In this document: one piece after another, positions 45,009 to 54,305 of the stretch
How the letters are laid out: every line of letters starts with the position of its first letter
Numbering within the stretch: position 1 is the stretch's first letter
Assembly: GCA_003599885.1 (NCBI GenBank)
Contig: QZKW01000077.1
Location: forward strand, 1 to 64,000
DNA: 64,000 nt
From: Desulfobacteraceae bacterium
Lineage (GTDB): Bacteria; Desulfobacterota; Desulfobacteria; Desulfobacterales; Desulfosalsimonadaceae
Reading direction: 5' to 3'
Translations under genes and position numbers: made by a program
Notes under the pieces: model-generated
Seen by the model: only the letters and a program-made list of their open reading frames with translations
What the model was told of the DNA's origin: nothing
Database searches by the model: none

Positions 45009-47667
45009 AATCTTTTAAAAATTCCATTTCCTGCTCGGGAGTTTGAATGTGCCCGTTTAGTTTCGCGTCCAGAACGGCTGACAGTATTTTTCCGAACAGA
45101 GTCGACGGGGTCATGCCCATGGCCTGAAGGTCTTTGCCGCTGACTATCAGCCGGATCGTTCGAAGGTCGGTCACAAAAAAGGACATGGCTTTGATCAGTT
45201 TGCGGCTGGTAGTTATAGCCATGATATAAAGAATAAGTTCGATTCGCAGCTCTTTGAGCTCCTGGTAAAGTTCGCTGTTGGAGAGCGCCGGGTTGCGGTG
45301 GAGGCGGTTCAGGCATTCTTCGGCGGACAGGCGTTCTTTGACGAAGCGTTTTTGCAGCTTCGGGGGGATTTCAAACCGCTTACAGATGCTTTCGGACCGG
45401 GCTTTGTCCGCATGGTGGAGCATGATCAGAAAATAGACCGTCCATTTTTCGTAATTTTCTTCCGTAAACAGCAGATCAAACCAGTCAATCACCTTTTTGG
45501 CGGCATTTAAATATTCCATTAATTTCTGGTCTATAACCATCGATGGATCCACTACCTTGAGCAGATGGTATTCGTTGAGACGAACGATTGCAGGAATGGG
45601 GTTGTCTTCTTTCAGGATATGGGAGAACTCGGAGAACACGCGCCGACCGGACAATTGTTTGAAGAAATCCATTTTAACGGCGTTTCCGATCAGTCCGGAG
45701 GTGAGTTTCCCGATCTTGAAGCCGAAGCGCTGCTCAAAACGGATGGCGCGAAACGCCCGGGTGGGATCCTCGACAAAGCTTAAGTTATGGAGAATGCGGA
45801 TGGTTTTTTCCTTGATGTCGCGCTGGGCTCCGAAGAAATCGATCAATCGCCCGAAAGCCTCAGGGTTCAGGGATACGGCCAGGGTGTTGACCGTAAAATC
45901 GCGGCGGTAAAGGTCGAGTTTGATGGAACTCATCTCAACGGTAGGCAGGGCCGCCGGCGAGTTGTAATATTCCATGCGCGCGGAAGCCACGTCGATTTTA
46001 AATCCGTCCGGAAAAATAATGATGGCCGTGCCGAATTTGTCATAGGCGTTTACGCGCGCACCGTACAATTTTGCAAATTGTTTGGCGAATGCGATGCCGT
46101 TGCCCTCCACCACAATATCGACATCTTCATTATGACGGAATAAAAACATGTCCCGGACAAATCCGCCCACCACATAGGCCGGATATCCGAATTCGTCGGC
46201 AACTGTCCCGATGTGGGTCAGAAGTTTAAGAATGCGTTTTGGCAATCGCTCTTTCATGTAAGACACGATATTCTTGGTGCGCGGATGCGAAGGCCCTTGT
46301 TTCTCCTGTGTCGAGCGGGTTTTTTGATCCTGTGATTCCTGGACGAGCAAATTAAGGAGATCGGTGCGGGTAATGGCTCCGATGATTCTTTCATCTTCCA
46401 TAACCGGAAGGACGCGTTGCTTATTTTTAATAATTTTTTCCTGAATTTCGCTTATATCCGCGTCCGGCCCGACAATAGCGAATTCAGAGGTCATGTATTC
46501 CTTGATGGGAACATCGTCGAGGGAATGATACAGGGCTTTTTCGATGACCTGCCGGGAAATAAACCCCACCAGCCGGTCTTTATTGCCGGTACGTATAACT
46601 ACCAGGAGGGCGTTGATATTGTAACGGGTCAGCATTTGCCGGGCCTGCTGGCAGGTAGTGTTTTCATCGGCGAAAATCGCCGGAGATGACATGATATCGA
46701 TCGCCCTGTTTTTATTGATAATATGCTGGTGAAGGATGCCAAGCAGATCCGTTTCCGTCTGAGCCAGGGTTTTTTCTTTGATGGTGGCGGCTGCGGCGAA
46801 TTTATGACCCCCGCCCCCCATATCGGCCAGAACCTCCCCCACATCCACCTCAGAAACCCGGCTCCGGGCAGAAACATAGATTTTGTTTTTCATCAGGGCG
46901 ATGCCGAAAAGTGTACTCAGGGATTCAATTTTCATCATTTTCTGGACCAGAAACGCCAGGTCATGGATATACTCATTGCAGGATACCGTGGTAATTGTCA
47001 CGTCAACGCCGTTAATTTTATGGTGTTCGGCGGAATTGATCATATCGTTTAACAGGCTGATCTGGCGGGTATCCATTTCTTTAGCGATCAAACTGGCAAT
47101 GGTGGTCAGGTCTGCGCCTTTAGAGACCAGAAATGCCGCTGCCATAAAATCTCTGGCCGTGGTGGAAGAAAATGTAAATGATCCCGTGTCCTCATATATT
47201 CCCAGACACATAATCGTCGCCTCTTCCGGGGAAATAGAAATCTTTTTTTCCTGAATAAGTTCCACCAGAAGAGTGACGTTGGCGCCGGTCGGGCTGTTAA
47301 TTTCATAATGCGCCTGAATATCATTTTTTGTCGGCGGGTGATGGTCGAAGATATGGATTTCAAGGTCGGATCGGTGGAGGATGCCAGCAAGCGTCCCGAT
47401 CCGGCCGGCCTGCCGGGTATCCACAATCACCAGTTTATTCACCTGTGACAGGTCGATCTCTTTAATATCGATCATGTCAAAGAGGTAGGCCATGGAACTG
47501 ACAAAGAAATTTTTGGAATTTTTTTCATTGAAGGCCGGGGACACAACAAGGGAACCGGGATATAATTTATGGGCAGCCAGCATGGAACCGATGGCGTCGA
47601 AATCAGCATTCGCATGTGTGGTGATGACTGTAAGCAGTCCGGAGGTCGATGATTCTGGCTGATTCAC
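44992..47667 (-). CDS. tRNA nucleotidyltransferase/poly(A) polymerase with DHH and CBS domains
   Basis: 891 residues. A DHH phosphoesterase domain (about 10-300; HANADFDAIGSM, VIVDTRQ, IFDHHPPT, GGGGHKFAAAATI) is followed by two CBS domains (about 315-435) and a class II nucleotidyltransferase head (about 478 on, YVVGGFVRDMFLFRHNEDVDIVV with the metal DVD), then an RNA-binding tail. This fusion is typical of CCA- or A-adding enzymes in Desulfobacterota and some thermophiles. The DHH part may act as a nanoRNase-like phosphoesterase. CBS domains may sense adenylates. Whether it adds CC, A or both cannot be decided by eye. It is first in its operon. Confidence 0.93.
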   Translation of the reverse strand: MNQPESSTSGLLTVITTHANADFDAIGSMLAAHKLYPGSLVVSPAFNEKNSKNFFVSSMAYLFDMIDIKEIDLSQVNKLVIVDTRQAGRIGTLAGILHRSDLEIHIFDHHPPTKNDIQAHYEINSPTGANVTLLVELIQEKKISISPEEATIMCLGIYEDTGSFTFSSTTARDFMAAAFLVSKGADLTTIASLIAKEMDTRQISLLNDMINSAEHHKINGVDVTITTVSCNEYIHDLAFLVQKMMKIESLSTLFGIALMKNKIYVSARSRVSEVDVGEVLADMGGGGHKFAAAATIKEKTLAQTETDLLGILHQHIINKNRAIDIMSSPAIFADENTTCQQARQMLTRYNINALLVVIRTGNKDRLVGFISRQVIEKALYHSLDDVPIKEYMTSEFAIVGPDADISEIQEKIIKNKQRVLPVMEDERIIGAITRTDLLNLLVQESQDQKTRSTQEKQGPSHPRTKNIVSYMKERLPKRILKLLTHIGTVADEFGYPAYVVGGFVRDMFLFRHNEDVDIVVEGNGIAFAKQFAKLYGARVNAYDKFGTAIIIFPDGFKIDVASARMEYYNSPAALPTVEMSSIKLDLYRRDFTVNTLAVSLNPEAFGRLIDFFGAQRDIKEKTIRILHNLSFVEDPTRAFRAIRFEQRFGFKIGKLTSGLIGNAVKMDFFKQLSGRRVFSEFSHILKEDNPIPAIVRLNEYHLLKVVDPSMVIDQKLMEYLNAAKKVIDWFDLLFTEENYEKWTVYFLIMLHHADKARSESICKRFEIPPKLQKRFVKERLSAEECLNRLHRNPALSNSELYQELKELRIELILYIMAITTSRKLIKAMSFFVTDLRTIRLIVSGKDLQAMGMTPSTLFGKILSAVLDAKLNGHIQTPEQEMEFLKDYVNGL

Positions 47668-47864
47668 GGTGCGATCCTGAAAAAAGAAGCTCTTGTCAAT
47701 TTTTTGATGCCGATAGGGTGTTGGTGTCTATTTTGTAATGTTTTACAGTTGGTAGCAAAAAAAAGGAAATAGCGCAAACAAGTTCCGGTTGTTTTTCAAA
47801 CAATCAGTTAAATCTGTCCTGTTTCGGATCATCTGAAAATTGAATAGAACCCGTCCCGATAAAT

Positions 47865-47909
47865 TTGACAAATGTCTAAAAAAATTTGTTTTATACCATA
47901 TGATATGGT
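47865..47909 (+). promoter_or_regulatory. Possible pilC promoter with dyad
   Basis: TTGACA (47865-47870) is followed by a weak TTTTAT or TTATAC at 18-20 bases. ACCATATGATATGGT (47895-47909) has perfect 7-base arms and overlaps the expected transcription start. The rest of 47668-48042 holds no gene. Confidence 0.4.
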
Positions 47910-48042
47910 AAGAGCTAACTGGATGAGTGAAACGATGTTGTTTTGGTGTCCGATAATACTTCTATTCGGCCTTTACGACTAACCATCAATCATCTTGGAT
48001 TTTATGCTGATCATGCAGAAATTGTAATTATAAGGAGGAAGT

Positions 48043-49248
48043 ATGCCGGTTTATGTGTGGGAAGGCAAGGGTAGAGGCGGTCAGGTCCGGAAAGGGGAAA
48101 TTGAGGCGGCAAATGACCAGGATGTTCGCAATAGTCTTTCCAGGCAGGGCATCACGCCGGATAAAATAAAGAAAAAACCCCAGGATGTTTTTGCGAATGT
48201 CGCCTTCATGCAGCCCAAGGTAGTGATGCATGACGTCATTATTTTCTGCCGGCAGTTTTCCACCATGATTGATGCCGGTCTGCCCATTATTCAGTGCCTG
48301 GATATTCTTCATGCCCAGCAGGACAATGTCACGTTTAAAAAGATGCTTAAAGGCATCAAGGACTCTGTGGAAAGCGGGCAAACCCTTGCGGAAGCCCTGA
48401 AAAAATATCCGGATCAGTTTGACAACCTGTTTGTGAATATGGTGGCGGCTGGTGAAGCCGGCGGTATCCTGGATGTGATTTTGCGGAGACTTTCCGCTTA
48501 CATGGAAAAGGCGGCCAAATTAAAGGCCCAGGTCAAGGGCGCCATGACCTATCCCATCGTCACTTTAGTCATTGCTGTCGGGGTTATTGCCGTGATTCTG
48601 GTTTTCGTTATTCCGGTGTTTGAGGAAATGTTTGCCACCATGGGGGGGGCTTTGCCAGTGCCAACTCAGGTCGTGGTGGCAGCTAGCCGGTTTGTGCAGA
48701 CCCGGATACTTTATATTATCGGTTTTATCGTGATCTTTAAAATGGCATTCAGCCGTCTTCTGAAAACGGAAAAAGGCCGGGAAGGATTTGACGCGCTCAT
48801 GTTGAAATTGCCGGTGGTTGGCATTATGATACGTAAAGTGGCGGTGGCCAAGTTTACCCGAACCATGGGAACCATGCTTTCCTCTGGTGTGGCGATTCTG
48901 GAAGCCCTCGACATTGTCGCAAAGACCGCCGGCAATAAAACCATAGAAAAAGCCTTGTATAAGGTGCGGTCGGCCATCGCCGAAGGCCAGACCATTGCGG
49001 AACCGCTTTCTGAAACCGGTGTTTTCCCGCCCATGGTCTGTTCGATGATTGCGGTAGGGGAATCCACTGGCGCCATTGATGCCATGATGGAGAAAATTGC
49101 TGATTTTTATGATGAAGAAGTGGACCAGGCAGTGGAAAACATGACTGCCATGATCGAACCGTTTATGCTCGTATTTATGGGGATTACCATCGGCGGCCTG
49201 GTTATTGCTATGTATCTCCCCATTTTCCAGATGGCAGGAAATCTATAG
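48043..49248 (+). CDS. pilC: Type IV pilus inner-membrane platform PilC/GspF
   Basis: 401 residues. The family is a dimer of two T2SSF cytoplasmic domains (about 70-190 and 270-395) around three membrane helices, and forms the platform on which the pilus motor ATPases work. VYVWEGKGRGGQVRKGEIEA starts it; CRQFSTMIDAGLPIIQCL, VAAGEAGGILDVIL, FTRTMGTMLSSGVAILEAL and VGESTGAIDAMMEKIADFY are the hallmarks. A strong AAGGAGGAAG site precedes the ATG. No other pil assembly genes are in view except the sensor kinase that follows. Confidence 0.95.
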   Translation: MPVYVWEGKGRGGQVRKGEIEAANDQDVRNSLSRQGITPDKIKKKPQDVFANVAFMQPKVVMHDVIIFCRQFSTMIDAGLPIIQCLDILHAQQDNVTFKKMLKGIKDSVESGQTLAEALKKYPDQFDNLFVNMVAAGEAGGILDVILRRLSAYMEKAAKLKAQVKGAMTYPIVTLVIAVGVIAVILVFVIPVFEEMFATMGGALPVPTQVVVAASRFVQTRILYIIGFIVIFKMAFSRLLKTEKGREGFDALMLKLPVVGIMIRKVAVAKFTRTMGTMLSSGVAILEALDIVAKTAGNKTIEKALYKVRSAIAEGQTIAEPLSETGVFPPMVCSMIAVGESTGAIDAMMEKIADFYDEEVDQAVENMTAMIEPFMLVFMGITIGGLVIAMYLPIFQMAGNL

Positions 49249-49294
49249 CCGCTGAATAACGTTTCCGGTTTATCCGGGTGAGGATAATCTTAAG

Positions 49295-50602
49295 TTGAAG
49301 GTTGAAAGCAGGAATAAGCCCGAAAAAGCCCTGTTCCGCAAGCTTCAATGGCTGATATTTTTTCGGGCCCTGTTTGCTGCGGTATTACTGGGGTCCGGTG
49401 TCTTTGTCGGTATTCATGAACACCTTACCTTTGCCGATCAGCCCCTGGTCGCTGTGAACGGGATTGCGTTGCTGTTAGTGTGCCTTTCCGTTTTATACAG
49501 TGTTATTCTTGCCCGGACGTCGCACCTGTCCATTCTCGGGTATCTCCAAATCAGCATTGATAGTCTTCTTGTCACGGGTATTGTTTTTGTGACCGGCGGC
49601 TTTTCAAGCATTTTTTCTTTTTTATATCTGGTCGTCATTATTTATGCCAGCATGGTGCTGTTCAGAAAAGGCGGCATGTTTATTGCTTTTTTCTGCAGTA
49701 TTCAATACGGCGTTCTGGTTTCCCTTGAATACCAGGGGGTGATTTATCCCATCGGGCTTGCGTCTGATTTTGTGCTGAAAAACAATAACTGGGAATATGT
49801 GCCGTATAAACTGTTGATGACCATTGCCGCCTGTTTTTGCGTCGCATTTCTCAGCGGGCTTCTTGCGGAGCAGGAACGGCGGGCGAAACAGGATCTGTGG
49901 GCCATGGAAGCCCAGGTCAAACGGGTGGAAAAGCTGGCGGCAATCGGTGAAATGGCCTCCGGATTGGCCCATGAAATTAAAAATCCCCTGGCGTCCTTAT
50001 CCGGCTCTATTCAGTTTTTAAGGGAGGAAATCCCCTATGATCCGGACCGGGACCGGCTGATGGATATTATTTTAAGGGAGGCGGACCGTCTCAGCGCACT
50101 GGTGAATGATTTTTTAATGTTCGCCAAACCCCAGCCCGGTCAAATCAAGCTGGTTGAGCTGGATGTTGCCATTGATGAAGTCATCAAAGTGTTTACCGCT
50201 GACAACCGTCGAAACCGTCGCATCGCGGTATCCAGGCATTTGGATGAAGGCGTGTTTATTGAAATCGATCCGGAACATTTGCGCCAGGTATTGTGGAATT
50301 TGCTGCTTAATGCGGATGAGGCGATTGAGGGTGAGGGCGGCATTGACATAAAAATGTATCCTTTGGATAAAGATTATGTGTGCATCTCCATTGCAGACGA
50401 TGGGTGTGGTATGACGGAAGAGACGCTGTCGCTCATTTTTGATCCGTTTTTTACGGTCAAGGCCAAGGGAACCGGTCTGGGGTTATCCATTGTACAGCGT
50501 ATTATCACTTCCTATAACGGCCTGATTGATGTACGCAGCGAATTAGGCAAAGGAACCACCTTTACTGTTAAATTGCGGCGGATTCCCAAATCATCGGTGT
50601 AG
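49295..50602 (+). CDS. pilS: PilS-like membrane sensor histidine kinase
   Basis: 435 residues, read from TTG 49295 after GGTGAGG. Six membrane helices in the N-terminal 190 residues precede a HisKA domain with GLAHEIKNPLASLSGS (His about 228) and an HATPase_c domain (NLLLNADEAI, IADDGCGM, KGTGLGLSIVQRI). PilS kinases phosphorylate PilR to activate pilin transcription at sigma54 promoters. Unusually no pilR follows; a terminator and lysS come next. Its link to pili is inferred from pilC next to it. Confidence 0.85.
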   Translation: MKVESRNKPEKALFRKLQWLIFFRALFAAVLLGSGVFVGIHEHLTFADQPLVAVNGIALLLVCLSVLYSVILARTSHLSILGYLQISIDSLLVTGIVFVTGGFSSIFSFLYLVVIIYASMVLFRKGGMFIAFFCSIQYGVLVSLEYQGVIYPIGLASDFVLKNNNWEYVPYKLLMTIAACFCVAFLSGLLAEQERRAKQDLWAMEAQVKRVEKLAAIGEMASGLAHEIKNPLASLSGSIQFLREEIPYDPDRDRLMDIILREADRLSALVNDFLMFAKPQPGQIKLVELDVAIDEVIKVFTADNRRNRRIAVSRHLDEGVFIEIDPEHLRQVLWNLLLNADEAIEGEGGIDIKMYPLDKDYVCISIADDGCGMTEETLSLIFDPFFTVKAKGTGLGLSIVQRIITSYNGLIDVRSELGKGTTFTVKLRRIPKSSV

Positions 50603-50751
50603 GCGGTCAATTGAATTAAAAAATACCCGTAACCACCGCTCGGGTTGCAGCCTGGGATGTGCCTTTCTTCGATAGAGAGGGCATAAGTTAGTCTTGACAC
50701 CCAAGGCCAAATGGGGTAGCAACCCCCAATGAATCAACATTAACCGGAATG

Positions 50752-50783
50752 AATCATGTGCCTGTTTTGGCACATGATTTTTC
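50752..50783 (+). terminator. Terminator between pilS and lysS
   Basis: AATCATGTGCC pairs with GGCACATGATT (11 bp) around a TGTTTT loop and is followed by TTTT. It ends about 26 bases before the lysS start. Confidence 0.75.
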
Positions 50784-50808
50784 ATATTGAAAATGGATAA
50801 ACACCAGC

Positions 50809-52311
50809 ATGATCCAGACCAAAGACGTGCCCAAAGATGTGATTGAAAAGCGAAAAGAGAAAATTTTAGCGTTGCAGGAATCCGGTGTCGAACTGTTCCC
50901 CAATGATTATCGGGCTTCCCATACAGTGCAGGATATTCAGCCGCTCGTTGAAGGAAAAACCGGCGACATTTCCCAGGATTTTTCAGTTTCCGTGGCTGGC
51001 CGTATGATGGCTGTCAATCTGTTCGGAAAATCAGCATTCATCCGTTTTAAAGACCGAACCGGCCAGCTTCAGGCCTATATCCGTGCCGATAAAGTGGGGG
51101 CGTCAGCGTATGCGGTGTTTAAAAAACTGGATATCGGTGATTTTGTCGGCATGACCGGCGGTTTGTTTCAGACAAAAACCGGGGAATGGACCCTCCTGGC
51201 TGATTCCATCCAGTTGCTCTCCAAGTCCATGAGACCCCTGCCGGAAAAGTTCCACGGCCTGAAAGATCCGGAAAAAAGATACCGGCAGCGCTATCTGGAT
51301 TTGATCATGAATGGGGATGTCCGTGAACTGTTTGTCAACCGGTCTAAAATGATCCAGGCGATCCGGACGTTTCTTCTCAATCGCGACTTTCTTGAAGTGG
51401 AAACCCCGATGATGCAGCCGCTTCCGGGCGGGGCGGACGCCAGACCCTTTAAAACCTATCATAATTCCCTGAATATGGATCTTTTTTTACGCATTGCACC
51501 GGAGCTGTATTTAAAGCGGCTGATCACCGGCGGGTTTGAACGCGTGTTTGAAATCAACCGGAATTTCAGGAATGAAGGCATTTCCACACGGCATAACCCG
51601 GAATTCACCATGCTGGAGTTTTATCAGGCATATGCCACCTATGAAGATCTCATGATGATGACGGAAGAGATGTTTCGGGCGGTGGCGTTTCAGGTCACCG
51701 GGTCCGCGCAGATTGTGTATCAGGGGGAAACCATTGATTTCGGCGAGACATGGCGGCGTATGCCCATGCTGGAGTCGCTGGAAAAAATTGCAGGCGTTGA
51801 TCCCGCCCTGTTTGACAGCCGGGAAAAGCTCTTGAATTTTGCCGAAACCAAAGGCGTCTCCTTCGGCAGTCAGAGTGGCGAAATTGGAATCGGGAAGATC
51901 ATGACCAAGCTTTTTGACGTGTTGGTGGAGCCTAATTTGATTCAGCCGACATTTATCACAACGTATCCCATTGAGGTGTCCCCCCTTTCCCGCCGGAACA
52001 GCCGGCAGCCCGAGTTTGCCGACCGTTTCGAACTGTTTATCGCCGGCCGGGAGATTGCCAACGGGTTTTCCGAACTGAATGATCCGGAAGACCAGAAAAA
52101 CAGATTTGTGGAGCAATTAAACCACAAGGAACCTGGAGACGAAACGCCTCACATGATTGATGAAGATTATATCACGGCATTGGAATACGGTATGCCGCCC
52201 ACAGCCGGTGAAGGCATCGGCATTGACCGGCTTGCCATGCTGCTGACGGATTCACCATCCATTCGTGATGTGATTTTATTCCCGCATATGAAACCTACTG
52301 AAAAATCATAA
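50809..52311 (+). CDS. lysS: Lysyl-tRNA synthetase, class II
   Basis: 500 residues. The N-terminal OB-fold anticodon domain (about 55-160, FSVSVAGRMMAVNLFGKSAFIRFKD) is followed by the class II core: motif 1 around FLEVETPMMQPLPGGADARPF, motif 2 FEINRNFRNEGISTRHNPEFTMLE and motif 3 GEGIGIDRLAML. It charges tRNA-Lys. It starts the long plus-strand block that continues with lolC and the lipid A genes; a 19-base gap to lolC suggests a shared transcript. Confidence 0.97.
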   Translation: MIQTKDVPKDVIEKRKEKILALQESGVELFPNDYRASHTVQDIQPLVEGKTGDISQDFSVSVAGRMMAVNLFGKSAFIRFKDRTGQLQAYIRADKVGASAYAVFKKLDIGDFVGMTGGLFQTKTGEWTLLADSIQLLSKSMRPLPEKFHGLKDPEKRYRQRYLDLIMNGDVRELFVNRSKMIQAIRTFLLNRDFLEVETPMMQPLPGGADARPFKTYHNSLNMDLFLRIAPELYLKRLITGGFERVFEINRNFRNEGISTRHNPEFTMLEFYQAYATYEDLMMMTEEMFRAVAFQVTGSAQIVYQGETIDFGETWRRMPMLESLEKIAGVDPALFDSREKLLNFAETKGVSFGSQSGEIGIGKIMTKLFDVLVEPNLIQPTFITTYPIEVSPLSRRNSRQPEFADRFELFIAGREIANGFSELNDPEDQKNRFVEQLNHKEPGDETPHMIDEDYITALEYGMPPTAGEGIGIDRLAMLLTDSPSIRDVILFPHMKPTEKS

Positions 52312-52330
52312 TCCAGATACGGACTGGCCC

Positions 52331-53566
52331 ATGTCTTTTGAATATTTTATCGGTGGCCGTTATCTCAGGTCCAAACACAAGCAGGCTTTCATCTCTTTTA
52401 TTACATTTCTGTCCATGGCCGGCGTCACTGTCGGTGTGATGGCCCTGATTATTGTGATTGCGGTGATGTCGGGAGCGGAGTCTTATTTCACCACCCAGAT
52501 TTTAGGGGTTGAATCCCATGTGATAGTGCGGCGCCACGGCAGCACCATTTCGAATTATCAGGATGTGATAAAGAAAGTGAAATCGCAGGAACGGGTGGTG
52601 TCTGCCGCCCCCTTCGTGTACACTCAGGTCATGCTGCGGTCCGCGTCCGGGATTTCAGGGGCCGTATTGCGGGGAATTGATCCGGAAGCGGGCGATGAGC
52701 CGATCAAAGGCTTCAGCAAGTCGTCTTTGATGGAAAAAATCAGGCCCCAGTCTATAACGGGTGATAACACACGGTCGCCGGGAATTGTTCTGGGCAAAGA
52801 ACTGGCTGTGTCTTTAGGCGTTTCGGAAGGTGAAACCCTTTACCTGATATCCCCCAAAGGCATGATGTCGCCGATTGGCCATATGCCGACCATGAAACGG
52901 TTCGAGGTGACCGGGATTTTTGAATCCGGATTTTATGAATATGACGCATCCCTCGTGTTTATCCATTTAAAAACCGCTCAGCAGCTCATCAAGATCGGGG
53001 ATTCGATTTCCGGCGTCGGCGTCCGGATTGATGATATCTACCAGGCCAGGCAAGTATCTGAAAAAATAACCAACGAACTTGGTTTTCCATTCTGGACCAC
53101 CGATTGGATGGAAATGAACCGGAATTTTTTTTCAGCGCTGAAACTCGAAAAAAAAGCCATGTTTATTATTCTGACCCTGATCATTATGGTGGCGGCGTTT
53201 AATATCGCAAGCACCCTCATTATGATGGTGATGGGAAAGACTCAGGATATCGCTATATTAAAAGCCATGGGCGCCACGGACCGGAGCATCTGGAAAATTT
53301 TTGTGTTTAACGGAACCATCATCGGTCTGATCGGAACCGGCATGGGCGTTATTCTGGGCATCCTGGTTTGTTTTGTGTTAAAGCATTATAAATTTATAGA
53401 GCTTCCGGGAGATGTCTATTATTTCACCAGCCTTCCGGTTCAACTGGAGTTCCTGGATGTGTTCGTGATTATTATCGCCGCCATGGGAATCTGTTTTTTA
53501 TCAACACTGTATCCGGCGTATAAAGCGTCAAAGCTGAATCCGGTTGAGGCGCTTAGGTATGGCTAA
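52331..53566 (+). CDS. lolC: Lipoprotein-releasing ABC transporter permease LolC/E
   Basis: 411 residues. The start FEYFIGGRYLRSKHKQAFISFITFLSMAGVTVGVMALIIVIAVMSG is the family signature, with one N-terminal and three C-terminal membrane helices of FtsX type and a large periplasmic domain between. Only one permease gene is present, so it probably serves as both LolC and LolE. With LolD it extracts lipoproteins from the inner membrane for transport to the outer membrane. The stop overlaps the lolD start. Confidence 0.94.
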   Translation: MSFEYFIGGRYLRSKHKQAFISFITFLSMAGVTVGVMALIIVIAVMSGAESYFTTQILGVESHVIVRRHGSTISNYQDVIKKVKSQERVVSAAPFVYTQVMLRSASGISGAVLRGIDPEAGDEPIKGFSKSSLMEKIRPQSITGDNTRSPGIVLGKELAVSLGVSEGETLYLISPKGMMSPIGHMPTMKRFEVTGIFESGFYEYDASLVFIHLKTAQQLIKIGDSISGVGVRIDDIYQARQVSEKITNELGFPFWTTDWMEMNRNFFSALKLEKKAMFIILTLIIMVAAFNIASTLIMMVMGKTQDIAILKAMGATDRSIWKIFVFNGTIIGLIGTGMGVILGILVCFVLKHYKFIELPGDVYYFTSLPVQLEFLDVFVIIIAAMGICFLSTLYPAYKASKLNPVEALRYG

Positions 53567-54305
53567 CGCACGAGATGGACTTTCCCCAAAAGCGGCAGAG
53601 ATATCGGCAAATCCAGTGAATCTTTCCGATCCGTTGATCTCTTTACGGGACATTCAAAAGAGTTACCGCAATAACGGAACCCAAATCAACGTGCTGGATC
53701 ATTTGTCCGTGGATATTTTCTCCGGAGACACCATCGCGATTGTCGGGGAATCCGGGATCGGAAAATCCACATTTCTTCATGTTCTGGGAACCCTGGATCA
53801 GCCGGATGCGGGTATTTTTTTATACAACCAGAAGGACGTTTTCCGGTTTGATAAAAAAAAACTGGCGAATTTCCGGAACGCTACTCTGGGCTTTGTGTTC
53901 CAGTTCCATTACTTGCTCCCGGAATTTACCGCTTTTGAAAATGTGGTGATGCCGGGACTGATACAGGGCTTGAGTAAGGCGGATATGCGGGAACCTGCGG
54001 AATCCCTTCTCGTCCGGGTGGGGCTCAAAAACAGGATGCGTCACCGGGTCCGGGAACTTTCCGGAGGGGAACAGCAGCGGGTGGCTCTTGCGAGGGCTCT
54101 TGTCATGAAACCGAAGCTGCTGCTGGCTGACGAACCCACCGGGAACCTGGATCAGAAAAACAGTCATCAGGTTCATGAACTCCTGTTTGAGTTGAATAAC
54201 GAGCATCATATGACCATTATTACCGTGACGCATAATATGAAACTGGCTGGATATATGAAAAGGCAGATGACGCTCGTTGAAGGGAAATTGGTTGAAATTG
54301 CATGA
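53559..54305 (+). CDS. lolD: Lipoprotein-releasing ABC ATPase LolD
   Basis: 248 residues from ATG 53559, which overlaps the lolC stop (ATGGCTAA); five in-frame codons exist upstream. Walker A GESGIGKST, Q-loop LGFVFQFHYLLPEFTAFENV with the LolD-type F.YLLPE segment, signature LSGGEQQRVALARAL and Walker B LLLADEPTGNLD are all present. It powers the LolC/E permease. It is translationally coupled to both neighbours: its stop overlaps the bamA start by four bases. Confidence 0.95.
   Translation: MANARDGLSPKAAEISANPVNLSDPLISLRDIQKSYRNNGTQINVLDHLSVDIFSGDTIAIVGESGIGKSTFLHVLGTLDQPDAGIFLYNQKDVFRFDKKKLANFRNATLGFVFQFHYLLPEFTAFENVVMPGLIQGLSKADMREPAESLLVRVGLKNRMRHRVRELSGGEQQRVALARALVMKPKLLLADEPTGNLDQKNSHQVHELLFELNNEHHMTIITVTHNMKLAGYMKRQMTLVEGKLVEIA

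Noticed and set aside
47750-47762. TTGGTAGCAAAA as a further integrase arm site
   Set aside because: Only a single 9-mer, no partner at 11 bases, and no att sequence nearby. Probably chance.
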